A stretch of 64,000 nt of DNA from Prauserella muralis. Its GTDB lineage: Bacteria > Actinomycetota > Actinomycetes > Mycobacteriales > Pseudonocardiaceae. Under the pieces are notes generated by a model. It ran no database searches and was not told the DNA's origin. It worked only from the letters and a program-made list of their open reading frames with translations. The translations under genes were made by a program, and so were the position numbers. The DNA lies in NCBI RefSeq assembly GCF_003202285.1, contig NZ_MASW01000004.1, positions 1 to 64,000 of the forward strand, in the 5' to 3' direction. Shown here piece by piece: positions 9,828 through 18,603 of this stretch (position 1 is the first letter of the stretch; every line of letters begins with the position of its first letter).

Positions 9828-11402
9828 TCACTTCGCGAGGTAGGCAGCCCTCATCAGACGCCCGTACCGGCCGGTGACCATGTCGCGCACCGAGCTGGTC
9901 TGGACGTCGGTGAGCGGCGTGTAGGCGTAGGGAAGGAAGACCGCGTCGTCGAGCATCTTCTGCGAAAGATCGCGCAGCCGCGACGCGGTGGCGCTCTCGT
10001 CGGGGCTGTCGATGAGAGCCTGCGCGAGGCGCTGGTACTCCGCGTCGCGGTAGCCCTGTGTGTTGCCCTCCGGGCGCAGTTCGGCCAGCGCGTCGAGCAT
10101 CAGGGCGGGCGGCAGCCCCGCCGTCGCGGACCAGATGAGGTATGCCGGACCCAGCTTGCCCGCGGATCGCTGTGGCTCGAAGTCGGCGATCGACAGCTCC
10201 CGCGGCGAGGGCCGCAGGCCCACGTCCGACAGGTTCCGTGCGAGGATCTCGTAGATCTTGCGGGGGACGGGCAGATTGTGCAGGTCGATCTGGAGCGACG
10301 TGCCCCTGGCCCCGGCCTTCTCGACGAGCTGCCGCGCCTTGTCCGGCTGGTAGCTGTAGGTGCCGGCCAGGTCCTTCGGGTAGCCGGTCACGTCCTCGGA
10401 CCACGGCAGGGCGGAGGTGCCCGCGAGGCCGCCCATGACCTGGTTGTTGATGCGGTCGCGGTCGATCGCGTAAGCCACCGCGTGGCGCAGGTCGACGTCG
10501 TCGAACGGCGGCTGGGTGACGTCGAAGGCGACCCCGTAGAGCAGCCCGTGGTGGGCGTTCAGCAGGTAGGTCGAGTCGTCGACGATCGTCTTGGCGTCCT
10601 CGGTGGACAGTCCGTTGGCGATCTGGACCCGGCCTGAGCGCAATGCCGCCAGTTGCGCCGTCGAGTCCTTGATCACCGTGACCTCGACGCCGTCCAGGTA
10701 GGGAAGCCCGTCCTCCCAGTACGACCCGTTGCGCTTCATCACCAGGTCGGTGCCCGCCCGATACTCCGACCACAGGAACGGGCCGGTCCCGATGACCTCC
10801 GAACCGTCCTCGAGACCACGGTAGGTCTCGCGGTCGATGATCGGTGTCACGTCGAGAATGCTGGTCACGATCTCCTGCAGCGGACGTGGCGACTCGATCG
10901 TCACGGTGTGTTTCCCGGTCGCCTTGACCTGCCAGCCCTCCATCGCGCCCTTCAGCGAGGCGAGGCCGTCGCCCGCCATCTCTCGTTCCAGGCTGAAGAC
11001 GACGTCGTCGGCCGTGAAGGGCCGTCCGGAGTGGAACTTCACGCCCTCGCGCAACGTGGCCGTGAATACCCGGTTCTCCTGGGACAGCGACCAGTCGGTG
11101 GCCAGCAACGGGATTTCCTTGCCGCTGTCGTCGAGGAGCAGCAGAGGCTCAAGGACGTTACGGGACCAGAAGATGTTGCCGGGACGGCCGGTGAAGTAGG
11201 CGCCGGGGACCGGCTCCGAGGCCACGGTCGTCACGAGCGTGCCGCCGCGGACCGGTTTCGTCGCCGCGCCGCCCTGGCCTGACTCCTGCACGGCCGAGCG
11301 GCAACCGACCACCGTGGCCAGTCCGAGGGCGGAGAGGCCGCCAAGGACCGTACGACGGGACACCGCCGAGCCGAGGGGGAATCGTCGTCCTGTGGGGTAC
11401 AT
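9828..11402 (-). CDS. Solute-binding lipoprotein of Opp/Dpp-type ABC importer (SBP_bac_5)
   Basis: The 524-aa protein is the external receptor of the importer. The leader has a twin-arginine motif (SRRTVL, 15-20), a hydrophobic stretch and a lipobox ending in Cys34 (TVVGC), so it should be exported, probably by Tat, and anchored by lipidation. The mature part shows family 5 features: GGTLVTT at its start, FTATLREGVKFHSGRPFTADDVVFSLER, and YAIDRDRIN later. An AGGTGG ribosome site precedes ATG 11402. Its place between the GH3 gene and the permeases suggests it binds a sulfated glycoside or oligosaccharide; that ligand is inference. Confidence 0.94.
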   Translation of the reverse strand: MYPTGRRFPLGSAVSRRTVLGGLSALGLATVVGCRSAVQESGQGGAATKPVRGGTLVTTVASEPVPGAYFTGRPGNIFWSRNVLEPLLLLDDSGKEIPLLATDWSLSQENRVFTATLREGVKFHSGRPFTADDVVFSLEREMAGDGLASLKGAMEGWQVKATGKHTVTIESPRPLQEIVTSILDVTPIIDRETYRGLEDGSEVIGTGPFLWSEYRAGTDLVMKRNGSYWEDGLPYLDGVEVTVIKDSTAQLAALRSGRVQIANGLSTEDAKTIVDDSTYLLNAHHGLLYGVAFDVTQPPFDDVDLRHAVAYAIDRDRINNQVMGGLAGTSALPWSEDVTGYPKDLAGTYSYQPDKARQLVEKAGARGTSLQIDLHNLPVPRKIYEILARNLSDVGLRPSPRELSIADFEPQRSAGKLGPAYLIWSATAGLPPALMLDALAELRPEGNTQGYRDAEYQRLAQALIDSPDESATASRLRDLSQKMLDDAVFLPYAYTPLTDVQTSSVRDMVTGRYGRLMRAAYLAK

Positions 11403-11422
11403 CGGTGGACCACCTCATTCAC

Positions 11423-13948
11423 TTACTGGTCGCGGGAGGCCCCGCGAGCTGGGACAGGGTTGTCGCTCCCCCTGGATCCGGCCTGGGTGCCGGACGGCAC
11501 GTCGACCGATGTCGTGGTGTGGAGATCGGCCGAGGAGAAGCCGACGTGGACGTCGAAGGTTCCCGGTTCCACGGTCCAGTCCCCCTGCCGCGGATCCCAG
11601 TGGCAGAAGGCACGCCACGGCACCGTGACGTCGACGTCGGCCGTCTGCCCGGGTCCCGCGTGCACGGGCGCGAACCCGGCGAGCCAGCGCGCGGGCCGGT
11701 CGATGGCCGAGCCGGGGCGCGCCAGGTAGACCTGGACGACCTGCTTGCCCGCCCGGTCGCCGGTGTTGCGGACGGTGGCGGTGACCACGGTCGCGGGCCG
11801 CCCCGGGTCGCCGGTGTTGCGGACGGCCTCCGGCGGCCGCACGCCGGCGAGTTCCCAGGTGGTGTAGCCGAGGCCGTGCCCGAACGGGTACGCGGGCTCG
11901 ACGCCGTCCCGTAGCCACGCGCGGTAGCCGACGTGCAGGCCCTCGCGGTAGTGCAGGCGGCCGTCGACGGGCCGCGTGTCGAGAACCGGCACGTCCTCCA
12001 TCCGCCGCGGCCAGGTCATCGGCAGCCGCCCGCCCGGCTCGGCCGCGCCCGTGAGCACGTCGGCGAGCGCGGCGCCGACCTCCTGCCCGCCGAACCACGT
12101 GACGAGCACGGCGGCGACGTCGTCGCTCCACGGCAGCAGCACGGGGGCTCCGGCGTTGACCACGGCCACGGTGTTCGCGTTCTCCCCGGCCACGGCCCGC
12201 ACCAGGTCGTCCTGGCCCGCGGGCAGCGACAGATGCGCGCGGTCGAAGCCCTCGCTCTCGATCTGTGAGCTCGTGCCCACGACGACGATCGCCGCGTCGG
12301 CGGCGCGAGCGGCCTGCCGCGCCCGGCTCAGCTCCTCGGCCGGGGACCGGCGGGGACGCCTCGACCGGAAGGACAGGGTGGCGCCGGAGTCCGGGATGCG
12401 TTGCCGCAGCAGCAGTCGCACCGGGCGTCCCGCCACGAGTTCGAGGTCGAAGGTGCGCATGGGCGGCGTCAGGATGTCCGCGCCCGGCCCGTCGTGCTCC
12501 GGCGCGACGTATCCGTCGTGGAGTGTCCTGCCCTCGACCTCGAACGTGATCGTGCCCGCGCCACGGAAGCCCAGCTGCCAGGTGCCGGTGAGATCCGGGC
12601 GCATCGTGGCGGTCAGCTCCACGGTGGCGGCTCCCTCGGGCACGTCGCTGCCGAACCGCACCAGCTCGCCGGTCTCCCTGCGTTCGGTCAGCACCTCGTC
12701 GCCGGACTCGGTGAGCCACCGGACCCGTGCGGCCGGCTCGCCGGCCCGCGCGTGCAGCAACGCCGGGGGCAGCGCGCCGGGGTCACCGTCGAGGTAGCTG
12801 CCCGCGGTGTAGGTCACCTCGACCTCCGGAGGCAGCGCGGAGACCAGTCCGTCGAGTGGGGACACGACGTGGGCGGGGCGCACCTCGGCGCTGCCGCCGC
12901 CCTGGATGCGCGGATTCTCGGCCAGTTCGCCGATCACCGCGACCCGGCGGATCCGCTCCACCGGGAGTGGCAGGGCCGCCCGCGCGTTGTGCAGCAGCAC
13001 GGTGCCGTCGGCCGCCGCCGTGCGCAGCCGTGCGCGCACCTCGCCGCCGCCCACCGCGATCGCGGGCCGCTCGGCGGCCACGGAATCGAGCGCTCCCACG
13101 CGAGCCGCCAGTCGCAGCAGGTTCCTGATCTTGGCGTCCAATGCGGACTCCGGGACGGCGCCGTCCTCGACGGCTGTGCGCAGTGCCTCGCCCCACGGTC
13201 CGTCCGGCCCCGGCATGGCCAGATCGAGACCGGCCGCCGCGGCGGCGAGCGAGCGGGTGGCCCGCCAGTCCGACACGACCACGCCGTCGAAGCCCCACCG
13301 GGTGCGCAACGGGTCGTCGAGCAGCGCGTGTTCCGTCATCGTGGTGCCGTTGACCGCGTTGTACGCCGCCATGACCAGCCACGGCCGGGCGCTCTGCACG
13401 ATGTCCTCGAACGGCGCGAGATAGACCTCGCGCAACGGGCGCTCACCGAGCCGGACGTCGGCGGAGAAGCGTTCGGTCTCGGAGTCGTTGGCCACGTAGT
13501 GCTTGACCGTCGCCGCCACGCCGTGCTCCTGCAGCGCGCCGACAAGCGCACCGCCGAGCAGGCCGGACAGCAGCGGATCCTCGGACAGGCACTCGAAGTG
13601 CCGTCCCCCGACCGGGCTGCGGTGCAGGTTGATGGTGGGCGCCAGCACCACGTCGACGTCCTTGCGCCGAGCCTCGGCCGCGAGCAGCCTGCCCACGTCC
13701 GCGGCGCGGCCGGTGTCCCAGGTCGCCGCGATCGCCGTCGGGCAGGGCAGGCAGGCCGAGGGCGCCTCGTCGTCGGACGTGAGCCCGCGCACCCCTGCCG
13801 GACCGTCCGAGAGGATCATCTCCCGCAGCCCCACGGCGGGCTCGGCGTAGGTGCGCGAGTGCGCGGCACCGGTCAGCAACCGGACCTTCCGCGCCAGGTC
13901 GAGCTTGCCGACCAGGGCGTCCAGGTGCGCCTCGAGCTGGTGGCTCAT
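11423..13948 (-). CDS. Glycoside hydrolase family 3 beta-glycosidase with PA14 insert
   Basis: This 841-aa GH3 enzyme should release a terminal beta-linked sugar with retention. The N-terminal barrel contains the substrate-binding segment HYVANDSETER and the nucleophile Asp227 in VVVSDWRA. The GH3 C-terminal sandwich is interrupted by a PA14-like region (around GTWQLGFRGAGTITFEVEGR). A fibronectin III-like domain with GHGLGYTTWE before it closes the protein. This is the layout of bacterial beta-glucosidases. No signal peptide is present, so hydrolysis should be intracellular after import. ATG 13948 overlaps the TetR stop (ATGA). Substrate specificity (glucoside, xyloside or other) cannot be read from sequence. 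Confidence 0.95.
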   Translation of the reverse strand: MSHQLEAHLDALVGKLDLARKVRLLTGAAHSRTYAEPAVGLREMILSDGPAGVRGLTSDDEAPSACLPCPTAIAATWDTGRAADVGRLLAAEARRKDVDVVLAPTINLHRSPVGGRHFECLSEDPLLSGLLGGALVGALQEHGVAATVKHYVANDSETERFSADVRLGERPLREVYLAPFEDIVQSARPWLVMAAYNAVNGTTMTEHALLDDPLRTRWGFDGVVVSDWRATRSLAAAAAGLDLAMPGPDGPWGEALRTAVEDGAVPESALDAKIRNLLRLAARVGALDSVAAERPAIAVGGGEVRARLRTAAADGTVLLHNARAALPLPVERIRRVAVIGELAENPRIQGGGSAEVRPAHVVSPLDGLVSALPPEVEVTYTAGSYLDGDPGALPPALLHARAGEPAARVRWLTESGDEVLTERRETGELVRFGSDVPEGAATVELTATMRPDLTGTWQLGFRGAGTITFEVEGRTLHDGYVAPEHDGPGADILTPPMRTFDLELVAGRPVRLLLRQRIPDSGATLSFRSRRPRRSPAEELSRARQAARAADAAIVVVGTSSQIESEGFDRAHLSLPAGQDDLVRAVAGENANTVAVVNAGAPVLLPWSDDVAAVLVTWFGGQEVGAALADVLTGAAEPGGRLPMTWPRRMEDVPVLDTRPVDGRLHYREGLHVGYRAWLRDGVEPAYPFGHGLGYTTWELAGVRPPEAVRNTGDPGRPATVVTATVRNTGDRAGKQVVQVYLARPGSAIDRPARWLAGFAPVHAGPGQTADVDVTVPWRAFCHWDPRQGDWTVEPGTFDVHVGFSSADLHTTTSVDVPSGTQAGSRGSDNPVPARGASRDQ

Positions 13949-14550
13949 TGCGCATCCCCCTCCGGGCGCCGGAACCGGTCGAGGTAGGCGGCCAGCACCC
14001 CGGCCATGTCGAAGGTCGGGTCCAGCAGCCACTGGACCTGGAGCCCGTCCATCACGGCGTGCAACTCGGCCGCGAACGTCGCGGGATCGAGTTCCGCGGG
14101 GAGCCTGCCGAGTCGCTGGTCGCGGCGGATGCGCCCGGCCGTGGCCTCGCGCACCCGGACGTAGCGGCGCCGGAAGAACTCGTGCGCCGGGTGGCCGGGC
14201 TCGATGCTCTCGGCCGACTCCACGGCGAACAGCCGCATCGACGCCGGGTTCTCCATGTTGTGGCGGCACAGCGACAGGACCGCGTCCACCACCGAGGCCT
14301 TGCGGAACATCTCCTGGATGAACTCGGAACTGTCGGCGTCGCGCCGTTCCAGCGCCGCGACCAGGAGTTCCTCCTTGCTCCGGAAGTGGTGCAGCAGCCC
14401 CGGCTGGGAGATGCCGACGCGGGCGGCGATGTCGGCGAGTGAGACACCGCGGAATCCGCTCTCTCCGAACATCTCGGTGGCGACGGCCAGGATCTGCTCC
14501 CGCCGCTCACCCGGCGGTCGGCGGTTACGCACCGACGGCGCTTCTGTCAC
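13945..14550 (-). CDS. TetR-family regulator of the sulfatase/GH3 locus
   Basis: The 201-aa protein has an N-terminal TetR helix-turn-helix (EQILAVATEMFGESGFRGVSLADIAARVGISQPGLLHHFRSKEEL in part) and a C-terminal ligand-binding domain. The start is GTG 14550. It is the first gene of the minus-strand operon and overlaps the GH3 gene by four bases, so regulator and catabolic genes are made from one transcript. The perfect palindrome at 14585-14608 lies about 35 bp upstream and is the obvious operator. Likely model: repression of both divergent units until a sugar derived from the imported glycan binds. Confidence 0.92.
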   Translation of the reverse strand: MTEAPSVRNRRPPGERREQILAVATEMFGESGFRGVSLADIAARVGISQPGLLHHFRSKEELLVAALERRDADSSEFIQEMFRKASVVDAVLSLCRHNMENPASMRLFAVESAESIEPGHPAHEFFRRRYVRVREATAGRIRRDQRLGRLPAELDPATFAAELHAVMDGLQVQWLLDPTFDMAGVLAAYLDRFRRPEGDAQ

Positions 14551-14584
14551 GGGCTCCTCCTTGCCGCTCCGTGTGGTGGCGGTT

Positions 14585-14608
14585 ACCTTACCGAGTACTC
14601 GGTAAGGT
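14585..14608. promoter_or_regulatory. Perfect 24-bp palindrome, likely TetR operator
   Basis: The half-site ACCTTACCGAGT is followed immediately by its exact inverse complement. It lies in the 161-bp divergent region between the TetR start (14550) and the plus-strand sulfatase start (14712), so one bound dimer or dimer pair could control both units. The core TTACCGAGTACTCGGTAA has the form typical of TetR-family sites. Confidence 0.85.
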
Positions 14609-14711
14609 GCAAGGGTGAGATCGCGGTCTCACGCACCGAAAAGGCCTCGACGGGCTGCCGCCTCGGCGGATTCGCGCAGGTCGCAGGACTGAACAAGGAA
14701 CGGAGATAACG

Positions 14712-16202
14712 ATGACGTCTCGGCCGAACTTCCTGGTCGTGGTGGCCGACCAGCTGCGCGCGGATGCCGTCGGGGCGTTCGGCAACGCCCGGGCCCACAC
14801 CCCGCACCTCGACGCGCTCGCCGCGTCCGGGGCCGCGTTCGGCAACGCCTTCGCGCAGCACCCGGTGTGCTCGCCCAGCCGCGCGTCGTTCCTGTCCGGC
14901 TGGTATCCGCACACGGCTGGCCACCGCTCGTTCGGCACTCCCCTGCGCGCCGACGAGCCCAACTTCCTGCGCGCCTTCCGCGCGAACGGCTACCGCGTGG
15001 CGTGGGTGGGCGACCGCGGTGACACGTTCGGCCCCGGCGCGACCGAACTGGCCGCCGACGAGCACGGGTTCGCGACACGGCCGACGAGCGGCCGCTGGGC
15101 GGACGGCCGGCGGACCGAGACCGAACGGCCTGCGCTGCCGGGAGGCGACGACGACGTGTGGGACCGGTTGTTCTACCGGGGACGGGTTCTCGACGCCGAC
15201 GACGTCGACTTCGACGAGGCCGCCGTGCGCACCGCCGAGCAGTGGCTCGCCCGACCGCCCGAGCAGCCCTGGGTGCTGTTCGCACCGCTGGTGGCCCCGC
15301 ACTGCCCGTTTCAGGCTCAGGAGCCGTGGTTCTCCCTGCACGACCGCGACGCGCAACCCGATCACGTGTCCGGCAGTGGCCCGGAACCCGCCTACCTGCA
15401 GGGCATCCGCGACTACTACGGCACCGACCGCGTGACACCCGAGATGTGGCGTGAGGTCGCCGCCACCTACCACGGCATGGTGTCGCGTTTGGACCACCAC
15501 GTGGGCAGGCTCGTCGACGCCGCCCCCGAGAACACCGTCGTGGTGTTCTTCTCCGACCACGGCGAGTACCTCGGCGACTTCGGCGTGATCGAGAAGTGGC
15601 CCTCGGCGCTGCACAGCTGCATCACGCGCGACCCGGTCATTCTCAGCGGGCCGGGTGTGCCCGAGGCCGGGATGATCGAGGACATGGTGGAGCTGATCGA
15701 CGTCTTCCCCACCTTGCTCGAGCTCGCCGGGATCGACGCCGGGTACCACCATTTCGGCCGGAGCCTGCTGCCGGTGCTGCGCGATCCCGCGGCCGGTCAC
15801 CGGGAGTACGCGTTCAGCGAGGGCGGTTTCCTGGCCGAGGAGGAGCCGAAGTTCGAGCGCAACGGGTTCCCCTACGACCTCAAGGGCGCGCTGCAGCACG
15901 ACCGGCCGCACGCCGTCGGCAAGGCCTTCGCGGTGCGCGATCAGCGCTGGACCTACGTGTGGCGGCTGTACGAGCCCGCCGAGGTCTACGACAGGGCCGC
16001 CGACCCCGACGAGGCGCACAACCTCGCAGGCCACCCCGAGGTGGCCCACGTCGAGGCGCGGATGTCCCAGGTCCTGCTGCGCTGGCTCGCCGAGACCGCC
16101 GACATACTGCCCGAGCGGGCCGACCCCCGGCTCCCCGACGTGGATCGGCCTGTGCCCGGCGGCCCCGTCACCGCTTCCCCGCCGCCCGCCCAGCCGGGCT
16201 GA
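14712..16202 (+). CDS. Type I sulfatase (CSPSR active site), divergent from the operon
   Basis: This 496-aa sulfatase has the N-terminal metal site LVVVADQLRADAVGAFG, formylglycine motif C53-S-P-S-R57, and VVFFSDHGEYLGDFG for the second metal site. GGAG sits just upstream of ATG 14712. No signal peptide is visible, so like the other three it should be cytoplasmic. Its promoter shares the palindrome at 14585-14608 with the TetR operon, which places all four sulfatases under one regulator. The last codons (PPPAQPG) form one arm of the terminator hairpin. Confidence 0.92.
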   Translation: MTSRPNFLVVVADQLRADAVGAFGNARAHTPHLDALAASGAAFGNAFAQHPVCSPSRASFLSGWYPHTAGHRSFGTPLRADEPNFLRAFRANGYRVAWVGDRGDTFGPGATELAADEHGFATRPTSGRWADGRRTETERPALPGGDDDVWDRLFYRGRVLDADDVDFDEAAVRTAEQWLARPPEQPWVLFAPLVAPHCPFQAQEPWFSLHDRDAQPDHVSGSGPEPAYLQGIRDYYGTDRVTPEMWREVAATYHGMVSRLDHHVGRLVDAAPENTVVVFFSDHGEYLGDFGVIEKWPSALHSCITRDPVILSGPGVPEAGMIEDMVELIDVFPTLLELAGIDAGYHHFGRSLLPVLRDPAAGHREYAFSEGGFLAEEEPKFERNGFPYDLKGALQHDRPHAVGKAFAVRDQRWTYVWRLYEPAEVYDRAADPDEAHNLAGHPEVAHVEARMSQVLLRWLAETADILPERADPRLPDVDRPVPGGPVTASPPPAQPG

Positions 16203-16228
16203 GGCGGCCCGGCTGGGCGGGCGGCGGG
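16178..16228. terminator. Strong bidirectional hairpin overlapping a stop codon
   Basis: A perfect 22-bp inverted repeat (16178-16199 and 16207-16228; core GCCCAGCCGGGC / GCCCGGCTGGGC) has a 7-nt loop that contains the TGA of the sulfatase gene. It lies between convergent genes (sulfatase on plus, methyltransferase on minus), so it probably ends transcription from both sides. No U-tract is present. Confidence 0.8.
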
Positions 16229-16238
16229 CCGCTCGTGC

Positions 16239-16949
16239 TCAGCGCCGGGGATCCGGTATCGCCCTGATCGCAAGGAACCCCGTCGGCTCGCGGGACAACG
16301 ACGCGTAGCGGTCGGGGTCGAGCCGGGCCGCCTCCGGCGCGGGCCTCGGCTCGAGCAGCCGTTCGAGGAGAAAGCCCGCCTCGTGCAGTTCCTCGCAGGT
16401 CCGTTCCAGCGGAGCCAGCCAGTACCGGACGCGCCAGCCGCGGCTCCAGACCTCCTCGATCACGCGGACGTCGAAGTAGCTGCCGCCCTGCCGCAGCCAG
16501 TCGCCCGTGGGGTGGGAGCGGGACAGTACGAGCGCCCCGTCCGGCCGCAGCACCCGGCGCAGCTCCCGCAACGCGGCAACCCTGTCGTCGACGTATTCCA
16601 GCGCGAGCGCGAACAGCACCCGGTCGACCGCGCCGTCGGGCAGCCAGTCGAGCCTGTCGCCGAGGTCGTGCACGTGGAACTCCCCCGCGGGAGCCCGCTC
16701 CCTGCACAGCTCGATCATGCGCGGGCTGTGGTCGAGCCCGATCACGCGGGCACCGCGGGCCACCAGCTCCGCGGCGTAGAGACCCGGCCCGCAGGCCACG
16801 TCAAGCACGCTGCGCCCGGCCATCTCGCCGAGCAGGCTCAGGCATGCCGGCCGGTCGTAGTGCGCGTTGTGGAAGCCGTCAGCGGCATGGTCGAGGAACT
16901 CGTCGGCGAACTCGTCGTACTGCGGATGCGAACCCACCACGTCGGTCAT
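16239..16949 (-). CDS. Class I SAM-dependent methyltransferase
   Basis: The 236-aa protein has a Rossmann methyltransferase fold. Motif I is VLDVACGPGLYAAEL, the acidic loop after beta-2 is VIGLDHS, and motif IV-like VDRVLFALALEYVDD plus the post-III ELRRVLRPDGALVLS match the Methyltransf_11/25 (UbiE-like) group. The acceptor substrate cannot be inferred. It stands alone, convergent with the sulfatase gene and separated from the next upstream gene by about 54 bp. Confidence 0.9.
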   Translation of the reverse strand: MTDVVGSHPQYDEFADEFLDHAADGFHNAHYDRPACLSLLGEMAGRSVLDVACGPGLYAAELVARGARVIGLDHSPRMIELCRERAPAGEFHVHDLGDRLDWLPDGAVDRVLFALALEYVDDRVAALRELRRVLRPDGALVLSRSHPTGDWLRQGGSYFDVRVIEEVWSRGWRVRYWLAPLERTCEELHEAGFLLERLLEPRPAPEAARLDPDRYASLSREPTGFLAIRAIPDPRR

Positions 16950-17003
16950 GCCGCCAGTCTGCCGCGACGGCCTCGACGGCGGACATCATCGGCGCCCACA
17001 TCG

Positions 17004-17660
17004 TCACCCCGGCAACCGGCCTGCGGATGCCAGCGGATCGCCGCGCTCGTCGAGAGGGGTGACCGGGGCCGGCTCGTCGCTGAAATGCCCGACGATGACC
17101 AGCCCGGACGGCGAAACCCGCAGGACGGAGTCGCCGTCCGGCATCTCCTGGCGCAGGAACGCCACCTCGGGCGCCGCGAAGCCCAGCACCGTCACGAACA
17201 TCCGGCCGGAGTCGCCGAACGGGTCGGTGGACCACGCGTGAGCAACCTTGTCGGTCCGGACGCCCGAGAAGTCGCCGACCAGGAAGTCGCCCGCGCCCCA
17301 GGCGTCCTCGTGGGGCTCGTCGGGCTCGTCGTCATCGGGCTCCCCGATCGAGGTGGCGTGCGTGGAGAACCAGGCGAGCAGCTCCCCCGGCGCCGCGCCG
17401 AGCTCGGCATGACTGGCGGCGGGAAGATCGCCGCCGCCCTCGCCCAGCCAGCACCAGTCACCGTCCTCCAGCCGCGCGCCGACCTCGCTGTAGCCGAACT
17501 CGCCGTTGTGCGACCGCACCACCTGCAGCACGGCACCGAACGCGCCGTGCTGCCACGTGGCCACCGCGACGCGTTCGGCCGGGTGCGTCGGCAGGCCCGG
17601 GGAGATCGGCTGCCGCCCGCTCAGGACGTCCTGGGCGAGTCGCCACACCGTCTCGCCCAT
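17004..17660 (-). CDS. Hypothetical protein, unknown family
   Basis: I do not recognise this 218-aa protein. It has no signal peptide or membrane helix. It contains an acidic linker (GEPDDDEPDEPHEDAWG at about 115-131) between two domains and a repeated beta-rich pattern. Codon use, with GC-rich third positions, supports it as coding. ATG 17660 is the only reasonable start. It lies upstream of the methyltransferase gene on the same strand and downstream of an SDR gene, with no clear operon link. Confidence 0.7.
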   Translation of the reverse strand: MGETVWRLAQDVLSGRQPISPGLPTHPAERVAVATWQHGAFGAVLQVVRSHNGEFGYSEVGARLEDGDWCWLGEGGGDLPAASHAELGAAPGELLAWFSTHATSIGEPDDDEPDEPHEDAWGAGDFLVGDFSGVRTDKVAHAWSTDPFGDSGRMFVTVLGFAAPEVAFLRQEMPDGDSVLRVSPSGLVIVGHFSDEPAPVTPLDERGDPLASAGRLPG

Positions 17661-17743
17661 CCAGCCCTCCGTCAGTACACCTCGGCCCCCACGACCGTCC
17701 TACCCGGTGGGCCCGGCGACCACAACGGCCCGCACCGCCCGGC

Positions 17744-18589
17744 TCACCGGCCCCGGTCACCGCCCGCGAGCAGACCGCGGGCCCAGACGGCGTCCAGTGC
17801 CCGCGCCGGCAGGAGGGTCTTCATCGCGGCGAGGGACCGTGCGTCCGACCCGACCAGGCGGCGGCTCGGCGGACGGCGGGCCGTCAGTGCCCGCTCGATG
17901 GCGGCGGCGACGGTCGCGGCGGGCTTCGTCTGCTGCTGCAGCCTCTGGCACAGGGTGCGCTGACCTGCCAGGTGCGCGGCGTAGAGCTCGCGATGCTCCG
18001 GGCTCATCCCGTCGGCGACCTCGTCGAGCAAGCCCATCATGCCCCGCCACGGATCGGTGTCGATGCACCCTGGCTCGATCAGCACGACGCGGACACCCCA
18101 CGGGCGGAGCTCGACGCGCAGACTGTCGGCCAGCGCCTCCAGCGCGAACTTCGACGCGTTGTACACAGCGGACATCGGGATGGACACCCTGCCGTTGACC
18201 GACGACACGAACACGACACGACCCCGGCTCTCCCGCAGCCGCGGCAGCACGGCGCGGGTGACGGCGAGCTGGCCGACGACGTTGACCTCGAACTGGTGGC
18301 GCACCTGCTCGAGCGGAACCGTCTCGACGGGGCCGCCGACGGCGACGCCCGCGTTGTTGACCACGGCGTCCAGCCGCGGTGGCAGCACCGCGTCCAGCGC
18401 CGCCACCTGCTCCGCAACGATGATGTCCAGCTCCACCGGCGTGATGCGCGGCGAGGACGCGGCCAGATCCTTGGCGGCGACCTCGTCGCGGACCCCGGCG
18501 AACACCTGCCATCCGGAGCGCGCGAGATGCTCGGCACTCGCGTGCCCGATGCCCCGGCCCGCGCCGGTGACGAGAACGGTCCTGTCCAT
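17744..18589 (-). CDS. Short-chain dehydrogenase/reductase
   Basis: This 281-aa classical SDR has the cofactor motif TGAGRGIG near the N-terminus, NNAGVA after beta-4, and the catalytic Ser with YNASK (Tyr-x-x-x-Lys). The C-terminal extension of about 40 residues is longer than average. A substrate cannot be assigned. The open frame runs upstream into the cupin gene, but ATG 18589, 14 bp after the cupin stop, is the likely start, making a cupin-SDR operon. Confidence 0.9.
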   Translation of the reverse strand: MDRTVLVTGAGRGIGHASAEHLARSGWQVFAGVRDEVAAKDLAASSPRITPVELDIIVAEQVAALDAVLPPRLDAVVNNAGVAVGGPVETVPLEQVRHQFEVNVVGQLAVTRAVLPRLRESRGRVVFVSSVNGRVSIPMSAVYNASKFALEALADSLRVELRPWGVRVVLIEPGCIDTDPWRGMMGLLDEVADGMSPEHRELYAAHLAGQRTLCQRLQQQTKPAATVAAAIERALTARRPPSRRLVGSDARSLAAMKTLLPARALDAVWARGLLAGGDRGR

Positions 18590-18603
18590 CACGGTCGCCC
18601 CCC

